Source of the DNA: Bacillus pumilus
GTDB taxonomy: Bacteria; Bacillota; Bacilli; Bacillales; Bacillaceae
NCBI GenBank assembly: GCA_001938995.1
Contig: MKZN01000005.1
Span: forward strand, 1-64,000
DNA length: 64,000 nt
Direction: 5' to 3'
The notes under the pieces were generated by a model. It worked only from the letters and a program-made list of their open reading frames with translations, had not been told where the DNA came from and did not search any database. The position numbers and the translations under genes are program-made. Every line of letters starts with the position of its first letter. The first letter of the stretch is position 1. This document shows positions 1-8,932 of the stretch, one piece after another.

Positions 1-216
1 ATGTCCCGCAAAGGGACGCCCGCTGATAATGCCTCCATCGAATCGTTTCATTCCTCACTAAAGTCTGAAACGTTCTATCTTAACAGTATTGATCGAACCA
101 CGACCACCATCGTAGAACGCACTGTCAAAGAATACATTCATTATTATAACAACATTCGTATTCAAACGAAACTAAACAACCAATCACCGATAAACTATCG
201 GCAATTGGCTGTATAA
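1..216 (+). CDS. IS3-family transposase OrfB, C-terminal part (partial at window start)
   Basis: The 71 visible residues match the end of the DDE integrase domain of IS3-family OrfB: SRKGTPADNASIESFHS holds the conserved region around the catalytic glutamate (ESFHSSLKSE), and YIHYYNNIRIQTKLN is the usual YNxxRxHxxLN-type tail. OrfB proteins are normally about 270-300 residues, so the reading frame certainly continues upstream of base 1; the methionine at base 1 should not be taken as its start. It catalyses cutting and joining of the IS ends. Whether the whole element is intact cannot be judged here. Family call is secure; the exact IS name is not. Confidence 0.85.
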   Translation: MSRKGTPADNASIESFHSSLKSETFYLNSIDRTTTTIVERTVKEYIHYYNNIRIQTKLNNQSPINYRQLAV

Positions 217-257
217 AGGTGTTTTGATCCCTGTCTCAAAAACGGGGGTCAGTCCCT
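1..257 (+). mobile_element. Right end of an IS3-family insertion sequence
   Basis: The window opens inside the element. The C-terminal end of an OrfB-type transposase (1-216) is followed by about 40 non-coding bases that end in a CTGACCCCC-type terminal repeat read inverted (GGGGGTCAG at 244-252), as seen at ends of IS150-like IS3 members. The left end, OrfA and most of OrfB lie off the window. The exact outer boundary is uncertain by a few bases. Just outside it stands GACAGATGC followed by nine T, which looks like the 3' half of a terminator. Confidence 0.75.
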
Positions 258-260
258 CAT

Positions 261-278
261 GACAGATGCTTTTTTTTT
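261..278 (+). terminator. Isolated 3' half of a terminator next to the IS end
   Basis: GACAGATGC is followed by nine T. The matching 5' arm (GCATCTGTC) is not present upstream in the visible sequence, where the IS lies instead. This suggests that the IS was inserted into the loop of a rho-independent terminator that once served the gene upstream of ysxD. Inference only, because the other flank is outside the window. Confidence 0.4.
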
Positions 279-288
279 CTTGTATAAG

Positions 289-783
289 TTATTTCCTTTT
301 TAAAAATAATAAGAGGAGACTGACGAGAATAAGTACATAAGGCCAGTACAATTCAAAACCCGATGTAGGGATAGAGAGTGCGCTAAGCTGTTTTGTAATT
401 TGCTGAAAGAAATAAAGGAATAAGCCAAGTGCGATGAGAACAACACTTTCTAAACGATATTCCTTTTTCTGAGCTGATTTCATAAAGAGCGCAAGACCAA
501 CGATGAATACGATCATCGTAAATGTGTCTGGCCAGTAATCGATTTTTGGTTGAAGAATAAAGTGTAGCGAAAGGCCAGCCAGGAGCATACCGATAAACAC
601 ATGAGCGTAATCTTGTTCTTTTTTTCCTTGATATAAGAAAGCAAGACCAAATAGCAGCACAAGTGTAAACCATTTCTCCTGGTCCTGCCACAAGTCAAAT
701 TGGCTTCCTGAGAGAATGGCATAAAGCGCTACTGCGAGCAAAGTGAGTGGCAGTAAAATAGATTTTTTCTTCAAAGATGTCAC
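289..783 (-). CDS. ysxD: YsxD-like integral membrane protein
   Basis: A 164-residue, very hydrophobic protein with about five to six predicted membrane segments (around residues 8-25, 38-52, 58-78, 85-101, 112-128 and 145-161) and short charged loops (KKEQD, KKEYRLE). No enzymatic motif is visible. The symbol rests on position: in B. subtilis ysxD lies directly beside hemA, and the length agrees. It is transcribed away from hemA, so both share the 784-1026 regulatory region. A plausible ribosome binding site (AAGAAGGTGAC) precedes ATG at 783. Function unknown. An IS end sits just beyond its stop codon. Confidence 0.75.
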   Translation of the reverse strand: MTSLKKKSILLPLTLLAVALYAILSGSQFDLWQDQEKWFTLVLLFGLAFLYQGKKEQDYAHVFIGMLLAGLSLHFILQPKIDYWPDTFTMIVFIVGLALFMKSAQKKEYRLESVVLIALGLFLYFFQQITKQLSALSIPTSGFELYWPYVLILVSLLLLFLKRK

Positions 784-834
784 CTTCTTTTAAGCAGATC
801 ATTTGTACGCACGCACCAAATCTGGTAAATTGCT

Positions 835-920
835 TGTTGTGATAAGGTGGCATGTGCGATGTCGAACATTTTTCTACTATATCACAACATGTCACAACAT
901 TTTTGAAATCTGTTCACAAT
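835..920. promoter_or_regulatory. Cluster of TCACAACA motifs between ysxD and hemA
   Basis: TCACAACA occurs at 882-889 and 892-899 as direct repeats one helical turn apart, and inverted (TGTTGTGA) at 835-842; the 10-base arms TGTTGTGATA (835-844) and TATCACAACA (880-889) form an inverted repeat. A related TTCACAAT follows at 913-920. The cluster lies in a divergent promoter region, upstream of the PerR boxes. It could bind a second regulator of hemA or ysxD; no named regulator is assigned. Confidence 0.4.
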
Positions 921-947
921 TTTTATCCAGTTAAAAATGAATCTATG

Positions 948-992
948 TTATAATCATTATAAATAATAAATTCTATATTGTAATTATTATAA
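948..992 (+). promoter_or_regulatory. Two PerR boxes in the hemA promoter region
   Basis: TTATAATCATTATAA at 948-962 matches the 7-1-7 PerR box consensus (TTATAATnATTATAA) at every defined position. A second copy, TTGTAATTATTATAA at 978-992, differs at one position. The first contains TATAAT (949-954), a plausible -10 element, so PerR binding would block transcription. PerR control of hemAXCDBL by peroxide and metal is established in B. subtilis; the tandem arrangement is read directly from the sequence. Confidence 0.85.
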
Positions 993-1026
993 AATAGACA
1001 GGGCGTTGGGGGTGCAAGCTAAAGTT

Positions 1027-2394
1027 ATGCATATTCTTGTTGTGGGTTTAGATTATAAAACAGCCCCTGTTGAGATACGGGAACAGCTGAGTTTTGAACC
1101 GAGTGAACTCGGAGCAGCAATGTCCAAGCTTAAAGAAGAAAAAAGCATTCTAGAGAATATCGTCATCTCAACATGTAATCGAACAGAGATCTATGCGGTT
1201 GTGGATCAGCTTCATACTGGTCGGTTTTATATAAAACGATTTTTAGCAGATTGGTTTGGCTTAGAGAAGGAAGATGTCTCTCCTTATTTGAAGTTTTACG
1301 AAAATGATGGAGCGGTTGAGCATTTATTCCGAGTCGCATGTGGACTCGACTCTATGGTGATTGGTGAAACACAAATACTTGGTCAAGTGCGTTCAAGCTT
1401 TAAAGTAGCCCAAGAGGAAAAAACGATTGGTACCGTTTTCAATTATTTGTTTAAGCAAGCGGTAACGGTCGCTAAACGTTCCCATGCGGAGACAGACATT
1501 GCATCTAATGCCGTTTCTGTCAGCTATGCAGCTGTCGAACTTGCTAAAAAGATCTTTGGACGTCTTTCTGATAAACATGTCCTCATTCTTGGTGCGGGTA
1601 AAATGGGCGAGCTAGCGGCACAAAACCTTCAAGGGCAAGGGATTGGAAAAGTCACTGTTATGAATCGAACGTATGAGAAAGCAAAGGAATTAGCGAGCCG
1701 TTTTTCAGGAGAGCCTAAAAGCTTAAACCAATTGGAAAACACATTGTCCGAAGCGGATATTTTAATTAGCTCAACTGGTGCCAAACAATTTGTCATTACG
1801 AAAGAAATGGTCGAGCGTGCGACTAAAAAACGCAAAGGTAGACCGCTATTCATGGTGGATATTGCAGTACCTCGTGATTTAGATCCAGCTATTTCTGAAG
1901 TGGAAGGCGCTTTTTTGTATGACATTGATGACCTTGAAGGGATTGTGGCAGCCAATTTGAATGAACGTCGCGCTGTGGCTGAGCAGGTTGAGTTGCTCAT
2001 TGAAGAGGAAATCGTTGAATTTAAGCAATGGCTGAATACACTCGGTGTCGTTCCTGTCATTTCTGCTTTAAGAGAAAAAGCTCTGAGCATTCAAGCTGAC
2101 ACAATGAACAGCATCGAACGAAAGCTTCCTCATCTTACACATCGTGAAATGAAGTTGCTCAATAAACATACGAAAAGCATCATCAATCAAATGCTGAAAG
2201 ATCCAATTTTAAAGGCAAAAGAGATTGCCGGGGAACCGAATGCAGAGGAAAAACTTTTACTCTTTAAAGAGATCTTTGATTTACAGGTGGAAAATGAAGA
2301 GCAAAAGGTAGAACCTGTACAGGTAGATCAAGGATCATTTCAGCTATTCAAATCCAATATGGTACAAGGCTTTGCTCAAGTTGCCAGTGAGTGA
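1027..2394 (+). CDS. hemA: Glutamyl-tRNA reductase
   Basis: Catalyses the NADPH-dependent reduction of glutamyl-tRNA(Glu) to glutamate-1-semialdehyde, the first committed and rate-limiting step of the C5 heme pathway, in the cytoplasm. With the start at ATG 1027 the protein has 455 residues, the usual family length. Cys50 in STCNRTE is the thioester nucleophile; an N-terminal tRNA/catalytic domain is followed by a Rossmann NADPH domain (ILGAGKMGE, about residues 180-190) and a helical dimerisation tail. An upstream in-frame TTG at 1006 is less likely because the family starts MHILVVG and GGGGGT just before it can serve as Shine-Dalgarno. First gene of hemAXCDBL, under PerR-type boxes. Confidence 0.97.
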   Translation: MHILVVGLDYKTAPVEIREQLSFEPSELGAAMSKLKEEKSILENIVISTCNRTEIYAVVDQLHTGRFYIKRFLADWFGLEKEDVSPYLKFYENDGAVEHLFRVACGLDSMVIGETQILGQVRSSFKVAQEEKTIGTVFNYLFKQAVTVAKRSHAETDIASNAVSVSYAAVELAKKIFGRLSDKHVLILGAGKMGELAAQNLQGQGIGKVTVMNRTYEKAKELASRFSGEPKSLNQLENTLSEADILISSTGAKQFVITKEMVERATKKRKGRPLFMVDIAVPRDLDPAISEVEGAFLYDIDDLEGIVAANLNERRAVAEQVELLIEEEIVEFKQWLNTLGVVPVISALREKALSIQADTMNSIERKLPHLTHREMKLLNKHTKSIINQMLKDPILKAKEIAGEPNAEEKLLLFKEIFDLQVENEEQKVEPVQVDQGSFQLFKSNMVQGFAQVASE

Positions 2395-2401
2395 TTAAGC
2401 G

Positions 2402-3232
2402 ATGATGGAATCCATTGTAGCGAGACTCAACGAAGCGACGATCTTAATCTATGCACTAAGTGTCTTGTTCTATTTCATAGATTTTCTTCAACACAACCGG
2501 AAGGCTGGAAAAATAGCTTTCTGGTTGCTTTCTATTGTCTGGCTGCTGCAAACAGTCTACATGTTCTATATTATGGTGGAAACAGACCGATTCCCTGTGT
2601 TGAATGTAGCAGAGGGGTTATATTTTTATACGTGGGTCCTTGTCACTCTTTCACTTGTTCTCACAAAGGTATTGCGTGTTGAATTTATTGTCTTTGTGAC
2701 AAATGTGATTGGTTTTTCCATGATGGCCATTCACACCTTTACACCATCTGATCTTCATTCAGCTGAACTGACAGGCAAACTGACAAGTGAGCTTCTTGTC
2801 ATTCATATTACGATGGCGATTTTATCATATGGTGCCTTTTCACTTTCATTTGCTTTTTCATTGCTCTATTTATTTCAATACCGGTTGTTGAAAAAGAAAC
2901 AATGGGGAAAATGGCTTCTTAGAATTGAAGACTTATCAAAGCTTGATCACATGGCCTACGTCTTAAATATTATAGCAGTGCCAATGCTTTTGCTTAGTTT
3001 AATTCTTGGTGTGATTTGGGCATACATCTCATATGATACGTTGTACTGGACAGATGCAAAGGTGCTTGGTTCGTTTATTATGCTGTTTTTATACGGCTTT
3101 TACTTATACATCAGATTGATGAGAAATGTGCAAGGCAAAATCGTGGCACGATGGAATGTTGCTTCATTTCTTGTGCTGATGATCAATTATTTTCTGCTTG
3201 GTAGCTTATCAACCTTTCATTGGTTTCAATAA
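2402..3232 (+). CDS. hemX: HemX, membrane protein that lowers HemA level
   Basis: A 276-residue protein with about eight transmembrane segments, of the HemX/CcsA-like cytochrome c assembly superfamily. In B. subtilis HemX reduces the steady-state amount of HemA and so acts as a negative modulator of heme synthesis; it has no enzymatic step in the pathway. Length and start (MMxSIxARLNEATILIYALSV) agree with the B. subtilis protein. It begins 7 bases after hemA and shares its operon. The hydrophobic segments run nearly through the whole length, with basic loops such as RLLKKKQWGKW around residues 160-170. Confidence 0.93.
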   Translation: MMESIVARLNEATILIYALSVLFYFIDFLQHNRKAGKIAFWLLSIVWLLQTVYMFYIMVETDRFPVLNVAEGLYFYTWVLVTLSLVLTKVLRVEFIVFVTNVIGFSMMAIHTFTPSDLHSAELTGKLTSELLVIHITMAILSYGAFSLSFAFSLLYLFQYRLLKKKQWGKWLLRIEDLSKLDHMAYVLNIIAVPMLLLSLILGVIWAYISYDTLYWTDAKVLGSFIMLFLYGFYLYIRLMRNVQGKIVARWNVASFLVLMINYFLLGSLSTFHWFQ

Positions 3233-3269
3233 TGATGAGTCTTAAGGGCATTGTCGGGAGGAAGACGTA

Positions 3270-4205
3270 ATGCGTACAATTAAAGTAGGTACTAGACGAA
3301 GTAAGCTTGCAACTACACAAACAAAATGGGTCATTCAAAAGCTGTCTGAACTTAATCCATCTTATTCTTTTGAAATAAAAGAAATTGTCACAAAGGGTGA
3401 TCAAATTTTAGATGTGACTTTATCTAAGGTTGGTGGAAAAGGACTGTTTGTCAAAGAGATTGAGCAGGCGATGCTAGATCATGACATTGATATGGCGGTT
3501 CACAGTATGAAGGATATGCCTGCTTCTTTGCTACAAGGTCTCGTAATTGGCTGTATTCCTGAGCGAGAAGATGTGCGGGATGCCCTTATTTCGAAGAATC
3601 ACCTCGGTCTAGATGAATTGCCAAAGGGAGCCATCGTTGGAACGAGTAGCTTACGGCGCAGTGCTCAGCTTCTTCAAGAAAGACCAGACCTAGAGATCAA
3701 GTGGATTCGAGGAAATATTGATACAAGACTTGAGAAGTTGAAAAATGAAGAATATGATGCCATTATTCTAGCGGCTGCTGGTTTGTCCCGAATGGGCTGG
3801 AGCCAAGAGGTCGTGTCTGAATTTTTATCACCTGAGACTTGTTTGCCAGCTGTTGGACAAGGTGCGTTGTCTATTGAGTGTCGTGAAGAGGACCAAGAAT
3901 TACTTGATCTCCTTTCGTTATTTAGCGATGAGTATACGAAGAAAACGGTACTCGCTGAAAGAGCTTTCCTTAAACAAATGGATGGCAGCTGCCAAGTGCC
4001 GATTGCAGGTTATGCCATAATAAATGAACAAGATGAAATTGAACTGACCGGACTCGTGGCTTCAGCTGATGGTCGTACGATTATTAAAGAAACAGTAACG
4101 GGGACTGACCCTGAAACGATTGGGACAGCATGCGCAAAACAGATGGCTGATCAGGGTGCAAAGGATTTAATCGACAAGGTGAAAAAGGATTTGTCCTCCC
4201 AATGA
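3270..4205 (+). CDS. hemC: Porphobilinogen deaminase (hydroxymethylbilane synthase)
   Basis: Polymerises four porphobilinogen molecules into hydroxymethylbilane. The 311-residue protein carries the cofactor-anchoring Cys241 in [10 protein letters not shown], to which the dipyrromethane primer is bound, and the catalytic aspartate Asp82 in HSMKDMP. Arginine-rich substrate-binding segments ([19 protein letters not shown]) are present. GGGAGGA precedes ATG 3270 by a good distance. Its 3' end overlaps hemD by four bases (ATGA), which points to translational coupling. Confidence 0.97.
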   Translation: MRTIKVGTRRSKLATTQTKWVIQKLSELNPSYSFEIKEIVTKGDQILDVTLSKVGGKGLFVKEIEQAMLDHDIDMAVHSMKDMPASLLQGLVIGCIPEREDVRDALISKNHLGLDELPKGAIVGTSSLRRSAQLLQERPDLEIKWIRGNIDTRLEKLKNEEYDAIILAAAGLSRMGWSQEVVSEFLSPETCLPAVGQGALSIECREEDQELLDLLSLFSDEYTKKTVLAERAFLKQMDGSCQVPIAGYAIINEQDEIELTGLVASADGRTIIKETVTGTDPETIGTACAKQMADQGAKDLIDKVKKDLSSQ

Positions 4206-4993
4206 ACATCGCCAAATCGCTTAACGGACAGACGGTGCTTGTCACACGAAGTGAACGTCAAGCGGGCGTGTTTCAGCAAAAGATTGAAGCGCTGAACGGC
4301 CATGCGGTGTCAACCTCTCTCATACGATTTGAACCAACACTCACGAAGGAACATGCGAAGGCGTTTTTGAAAGACTTAGAAACAAGTGATTGGCTTGTAT
4401 TCACGAGTGTGAATGGTGCGTCTTTTTTTCTCACATATATGCAAGACCATCAATTACATACGAGCTTGTCACATTTAAAAGTCGCTGCTGTGGGTGAAAA
4501 GACGTCTGCTTATCTTAAGCAGCGTGGCTTCAAGGTGGATGTCGTCCCAGAACGATTCATCGCAGAGGAACTGGCAGATGCCTTAATGGAACATGTACTG
4601 CCGGGAGAGCGTATTTTTGTCGCAAAAGGGCATTTGTCACGAGATGTTGTGAAACAGACCCTCATTCCGCTTGGCATTGAGGTAAAGGAATGGATTCTAT
4701 ATGAAACAATCAAGGATGAGCAGGGAATTGCCGCGCTTCAATTGGCAATGAGGAGGCAATCATTTGATTTTATTACATTCACAAGCTCATCCACTGTTCA
4801 TTCATTTATGCATGTAATGGAATCATATGTAGCGCAGCTGGCTGATTCAGATACATGTTTTGTCACGATAGGTCCTCTTACAAAAGAGGCGCTGCTTCAA
4901 TACGGGATTCCATCCGAAACCCCAGATATTTATACGATTGACGGGATGCTTGATTTGATGTGCCGTTTATCTGAAAGGAAGTTGAATCAATGA
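4202..4993 (+). CDS. hemD: Uroporphyrinogen-III synthase
   Basis: Closes and inverts ring D of hydroxymethylbilane to give uroporphyrinogen III. The family is poorly conserved, but the 263 residues show the two-lobed pattern with [10 protein letters not shown] near the N-terminus, [14 protein letters not shown] at about 61-74 and [15 protein letters not shown] at about 183-197. It overlaps hemC and hemB by four bases each, so translation is probably coupled; no strong separate ribosome binding site is seen. Identity rests on both the sequence pattern and the fixed place in the hem operon. Confidence 0.94.
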   Translation: MNIAKSLNGQTVLVTRSERQAGVFQQKIEALNGHAVSTSLIRFEPTLTKEHAKAFLKDLETSDWLVFTSVNGASFFLTYMQDHQLHTSLSHLKVAAVGEKTSAYLKQRGFKVDVVPERFIAEELADALMEHVLPGERIFVAKGHLSRDVVKQTLIPLGIEVKEWILYETIKDEQGIAALQLAMRRQSFDFITFTSSSTVHSFMHVMESYVAQLADSDTCFVTIGPLTKEALLQYGIPSETPDIYTIDGMLDLMCRLSERKLNQ

Positions 4994-5961
4994 TGAATTT
5001 TAACAGACACCGGAGATTGCGTACAAGCGCAGGAATGAGAGAAATGGTGAGAGAAACTTTTTTAAGACCATCTGATTTTATTTATCCGATCTTTTTTGTA
5101 GAAGGAGAAAATGTCCGAAAAGAAGTACCTTCGATGCCGGGTGTGTATCACATGTCAGTCGATCTTGTGAAAGAAGAAGTACAAGAGCTTGTCGATCTTG
5201 GCATCAAATCCATCATTGTATTTGGTGTTCCAGATCATAAGGACCATGTGGGCAGTGAAGCGTATCATGATCATGGTATTGTTCAAAGAGCAACGATTGA
5301 AATCAAAAAACATTTCCCAAAACTTGTTGTCGTTGCAGATACATGCTTATGCCAATACACCGATCACGGTCATTGTGGAATCGTAGAAGATGGTGAGGTT
5401 CTAAACGACGAATCTCTTCAGTTCTTAGCAAAAACAGCTGTTAGTCAAGCGCGAGCAGGTGCGGATATCATCGCTCCTTCAAATATGATGGATGGATTTG
5501 TTATCGCCATTCGCGAAGCACTTGATGAGGCTGGTTTTCTTCATGTACCGGTCATGTCATATGCAGTCAAATATGCAAGTGCTTTTTACGGTCCGTTTCG
5601 TGATGCTGCGCATAGCACACCGCAATTTGGAGACCGTAAAACGTATCAAATGGACCCTGCAAACCGTTTAGAGGCACTGCGAGAAGCGCAATCAGATGTT
5701 GAAGAAGGAGCAGACTTCCTCATTGTCAAACCATCTCTTTCCTATTTAGATATCATCCGTGATGTAAAAAATGAATTTACACTGCCGGTTGTTGCTTACA
5801 ATGTGAGCGGAGAGTATGCGATGGTCAAAGCAGCTGCACAAAATGGCTGGATTTCGGAAAAGGAACTTGTACTTGAAATGCTGACAAGCATGAAACGAGC
5901 TGGAGCGGAACTGATCATCACGTATCATGCAAAAGATGCGGCAAAATGGCTCTCAGAATAA
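4990..5961 (+). CDS. hemB: Delta-aminolevulinic acid dehydratase (porphobilinogen synthase)
   Basis: Condenses two 5-aminolevulinate molecules into porphobilinogen. The 323-residue TIM-barrel enzyme has the two active-site lysines Lys194 (MSYAVKYAS) and Lys247 (LIVKPS). The cysteine triad Cys119, Cys121 and Cys129 ([11 protein letters not shown]) is the catalytic zinc site, so this is a zinc-type rather than a magnesium-only enzyme. Two adjacent ATG codons (4990, 4993) could both serve as start. Overlaps hemD by four bases. Confidence 0.97.
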   Translation: MMNFNRHRRLRTSAGMREMVRETFLRPSDFIYPIFFVEGENVRKEVPSMPGVYHMSVDLVKEEVQELVDLGIKSIIVFGVPDHKDHVGSEAYHDHGIVQRATIEIKKHFPKLVVVADTCLCQYTDHGHCGIVEDGEVLNDESLQFLAKTAVSQARAGADIIAPSNMMDGFVIAIREALDEAGFLHVPVMSYAVKYASAFYGPFRDAAHSTPQFGDRKTYQMDPANRLEALREAQSDVEEGADFLIVKPSLSYLDIIRDVKNEFTLPVVAYNVSGEYAMVKAAAQNGWISEKELVLEMLTSMKRAGAELIITYHAKDAAKWLSE

Positions 5962-5988
5962 AGAACGGATAGACTGGAGGACGTTGAA

Positions 5989-7278
5989 TTGGGACGTAGC
6001 TATGAAAAATCAAAACAAGCTTTTGTGATAGCGCAACAATTAATGCCTGGTGGTGTCAACAGCCCTGTTCGTGCATTTAAATCAGTCAATACAGACCCGA
6101 TTTTTATGGAACGAGGCAAAGGCGCAAAGATTTACGATATAGACGGAAATGAATACATCGATTATGTATTATCGTGGGGTCCGCTCATTTTAGGACACAG
6201 CAACGAACGTGTTGTTGAAAGTATCAAACGAGTAGCTGAACAAGGTACTAGCTTCGGTGCTTCTACGTTAGTTGAGAACGAATTAGCTAAGCTTGTATCA
6301 GAACGAGTTCCTTCAATCGAGGTTATACGTATGGTCAGCTCGGGAACAGAAGCCACAATGAGTGCGCTTCGTCTAGCCCGCGGTTTTACAGGCAGGAATA
6401 AAATTGTGAAATTTGAAGGCTGCTATCATGGGCATGGTGACTCATTACTCATTAAAGCTGGTTCAGGTGTTGCTACACTTGGGCTTCCGGATAGCCCTGG
6501 TGTCCCAGAAGGAACTGCGAACAATACGATAACGGTTCCTTACAATGATTTAGAAAGCATTCAGGTGGCTTTTCAAGAATTCGGGGACGATATTGCAGGT
6601 GTCATCGTAGAGCCGGTTGCAGGAAATATGGGGGTTGTTCCTCCGCAAGACGGTTTCTTACAGGGGCTTAGAGACATCACAGAACAATACGGATCATTGC
6701 TCATTTTTGATGAGGTCATGACAGGCTTTCGTGTAGATTATCATTGTGCGCAAGGCTATTTTGGCATTACACCTGATCTGACGTGCCTTGGGAAAGTGAT
6801 TGGTGGAGGCCTACCGGTCGGAGCGTATGGCGGAAGAGCGGATATCATGAGACAAATTGCGCCAAGCGGTCCTATTTATCAAGCGGGTACCTTATCTGGA
6901 AACCCTCTTGCAATGACAGCAGGATTAGAGACGCTAAAACAACTTACGCCTGAGTCTTATGAAGAGTTTAGACGAAAAGGTGATATGTTAGAAGAAGGGA
7001 TTTCGAAAGCGGCGAAAGCAGCTGGCATTCCATTAACTTTTAACCGTGCTGGTTCTATGATTGGATTCTTCTTTACGAATGAACAAGTCACCAATTATGA
7101 CAAAGCGAAAACAGCTGATTTGGCTTTATTCGCTGAATTTTATAAAGAAATGGCTGACCATGGGATCTTCCTGCCGCCTTCTCAATTCGAAGGTTTGTTC
7201 TTATCGACTGCACATACAGATGAAGACATTCAATATACCATTGAGACCGTTGAAAAGGTTTTTCAAAAACTGCGTTAA
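5989..7278 (+). CDS. hemL: Glutamate-1-semialdehyde 2,1-aminomutase
   Basis: Converts glutamate-1-semialdehyde into 5-aminolevulinate; PLP-dependent, class-III aminotransferase fold. The PLP lysine is Lys269 in [21 protein letters not shown] (about 118-127) and FDEVMTGFR (about 240-248) are cofactor-binding segments. Start codon is TTG at 5989, placed 8 bases after GGAGG, giving 429 residues, the family length. Last gene of the hem operon, followed at once by a terminator. Pathway order in the operon does not follow reaction order: HemL acts second, directly after HemA. Confidence 0.97.
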   Translation: MGRSYEKSKQAFVIAQQLMPGGVNSPVRAFKSVNTDPIFMERGKGAKIYDIDGNEYIDYVLSWGPLILGHSNERVVESIKRVAEQGTSFGASTLVENELAKLVSERVPSIEVIRMVSSGTEATMSALRLARGFTGRNKIVKFEGCYHGHGDSLLIKAGSGVATLGLPDSPGVPEGTANNTITVPYNDLESIQVAFQEFGDDIAGVIVEPVAGNMGVVPPQDGFLQGLRDITEQYGSLLIFDEVMTGFRVDYHCAQGYFGITPDLTCLGKVIGGGLPVGAYGGRADIMRQIAPSGPIYQAGTLSGNPLAMTAGLETLKQLTPESYEEFRRKGDMLEEGISKAAKAAGIPLTFNRAGSMIGFFFTNEQVTNYDKAKTADLALFAEFYKEMADHGIFLPPSQFEGLFLSTAHTDEDIQYTIETVEKVFQKLR

Positions 7279-7284
7279 TAAATG

Positions 7285-7314
7285 AAGCCGATATGGAGAC
7301 ATATCGGCTTTTTT
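7285..7314 (+). terminator. Terminator of the hem operon
   Basis: AAGCCGATAT and ATATCGGCTT form a perfect 10-bp stem around a six-base loop, followed by a T run. It lies just after the hemL stop codon and separates the hem operon from spoVID. Confidence 0.9.
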
Positions 7315-7331
7315 GCATGGATCAAAACCAA

Positions 7332-7360
7332 TCATAATTTCACCTGATCCTACATACATC
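7332..7360 (+). promoter_or_regulatory. Sigma-E-like promoter of spoVID
   Basis: TCATAAT (7332-7338), a 14-base spacer, then CATACATC (7353-7360) resemble the sigma-E elements (about TCATATT and CATACAnT). spoVID is a mother-cell gene of the sigma-E regulon in B. subtilis, which agrees. Pattern match only. Confidence 0.55.
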
Positions 7361-7413
7361 TGTATGGACATCTAATTTTACTTTGAAGGATTAGATGAAA
7401 GGAGGACACCGAC

Positions 7414-8895
7414 TTGTCTCAAAACAATCGATTGCAGTTTTCAGTAGAAGAATCTATCTATTTTAAAAACGGACAGGAAGTCAGTGAGCTACTGTCAATT
7501 TCTCTCGATCCTGACATTCTCGTTCAAGAAGTGAATGACTATGTGTCAATTAGAGGTTCACTCGAGCTAACAGGAGAATACAACATAAATCAAGAGGAGC
7601 TAATGGGTGAATCTAGTTCCTATGCGTCATACAGGCAGGCTGATGAGGTAAAGGTGAGAGAGGATGGAACAGCAGAGCTTCTGCATCAATTTCCGGTGGA
7701 CATCACCATTCCTAAGAACAAGATTAGTCATTTAAATGATGTGTTTGTGTTTATTGATGCATTTGATTATCAGCTGACAGAAAGCCGTTTACTGACGATT
7801 CAGGCAGACTTGGCGATTGAGGGGCTGTTAGATGAAGAAGCGCCGCAAGTGCCAGTAGAAGAGCCGTATGAATTTGTGCAACGAGCTGAAGAGGATTATG
7901 GCGATGTGACCTATGAATTTCAGGTGCAGCCAGAACATGAGGAACTAGAAGTGTTGCAAAGCGAGCACCGCGAAGAACATGAAGGATACGAAGCAGAGCC
8001 AGTTTTGCAAAGTGATCGCCATGAAGAACATGAAAGAGACGAAGCAGAGCCAGTTTTACAAAGTGATCGCCATGAAGAACATGAAAGATACGAAGCAGAG
8101 CCAGTTTTACAAAGTGATCATTATGAAGAACATGAAGGATACAAAGCAGAGCCAGTTTTACAAAGTGATCATTATGAAGAACATGCAGAATATGAAGCAG
8201 AGCCAGTTTTACGAAGCGATGCACGGAGCGAACTGGACGATGAGGAAGAACTAGACATAGAGCCGGTGAACGTGGAAGAAACGGAAGAAGCCGAAGAAGC
8301 GAGTGTATCGGTAGAAACCGAAGAATCAGAGGAGCAAGAAGAAGTGGCTATTGGTTATCGCTCTTTGCCGGAAGCACAGGTGCTGGAGCCACCGTTTTTT
8401 GAGCCGCCTAAGTTACTAGAAGAAGAGGAGCGCCAAGATGTGTTCTTTGAGGTGGAGGTAAGGAAAGACCCAGAGGTAGCCGTTGAGGAAGAAGAGGTAA
8501 CGGAGTATCCAGCGTTTGAACCACCTGCTTATCATGTTGAGTCCATGCAAGAAGAGCAAGATGATGCCAATCAAATTGAACGGTTATATGCACGAGAAGC
8601 ACCACAAGTGAATGAGGCATCTAAGGAGCCTGAAGGATCTGATAGTGACGTGAGAGAAACGTCTGGCAGTGAGAATTCGCTTTATTTAACAAAGCTGTTC
8701 GCTAAGCAGGAGGAGGAAGATTTTTCACGCATGAAAATATGTATAGTTCAGCAGGAAGATACGGTCGATCGTATTTGTGAACGATATCAGTTGAATGTAC
8801 AGCAACTTCTTCGCATGAATTCATTATCAGCCGATGCGGAGCTTGAGGAAGGGCAAATTCTTTATATTCCTGAATATCAAAAAAGTAATGCGTAG
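7414..8895 (+). CDS. spoVID: Stage VI sporulation protein D (coat encasement protein)
   Basis: Mother-cell protein needed for the coat to wrap around the forespore; in B. subtilis it binds SafA, CotE and SpoIVA. The 493 residues fall into a conserved N-terminal domain (about 1-140, starting SQNNRLQFSVEES), a long, very acidic and probably disordered middle (about 140-430), and a C-terminal LysM-like domain (about 440-490, ICIVQQEDTVDRICERYQ and ILYIPEYQ). The middle holds five tandem 17-residue repeats at about 185-269. B. subtilis SpoVID is longer (about 575), the difference lying in the acidic region. Start is TTG 7414, behind AAAGGAGGACACC. Followed by ysxE. Confidence 0.93.
   Translation: MSQNNRLQFSVEESIYFKNGQEVSELLSISLDPDILVQEVNDYVSIRGSLELTGEYNINQEELMGESSSYASYRQADEVKVREDGTAELLHQFPVDITIPKNKISHLNDVFVFIDAFDYQLTESRLLTIQADLAIEGLLDEEAPQVPVEEPYEFVQRAEEDYGDVTYEFQVQPEHEELEVLQSEHREEHEGYEAEPVLQSDRHEEHERDEAEPVLQSDRHEEHERYEAEPVLQSDHYEEHEGYKAEPVLQSDHYEEHAEYEAEPVLRSDARSELDDEEELDIEPVNVEETEEAEEASVSVETEESEEQEEVAIGYRSLPEAQVLEPPFFEPPKLLEEEERQDVFFEVEVRKDPEVAVEEEEVTEYPAFEPPAYHVESMQEEQDDANQIERLYAREAPQVNEASKEPEGSDSDVRETSGSENSLYLTKLFAKQEEEDFSRMKICIVQQEDTVDRICERYQLNVQQLLRMNSLSADAELEEGQILYIPEYQKSNA
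7966..8220 (+). repeat. Five tandem 51-bp repeats inside spoVID
   Basis: Five in-frame copies of a 51-bp unit encode EEHExxEAEPVLQSD-type 17-residue repeats. Copies 2 and 3 and copies 4 and 5 are nearly identical at DNA level, which suggests recent duplication. Being multiples of three, copy changes keep the frame. Confidence 0.95.
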
Positions 8896-8932
8896 CAAGA
8901 GATGATCGACCTAGAAAATGTGGTGAGTGAAC

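Noticed and set aside
1629..2090. A 153-codon minus-strand frame in hemA
   Set aside because: Low-complexity serine-rich antisense product inside a conserved gene.
7966..8220. Tandem repeats considered as a CRISPR array
   Set aside because: Units are directly adjacent, without spacers, and lie in frame in a coding gene.
7751..8224. A 157-codon minus-strand frame opposite spoVID, with repeated HVLHNDHFVKLALL-like segments
   Set aside because: It is the antisense reading of the five spoVID repeats; no ribosome binding site and the sense frame is clearly conserved.
7979..8254. A second plus-strand frame in the spoVID repeat region
   Set aside because: Shadow of the 51-bp repeat (period divisible by three keeps all frames open).
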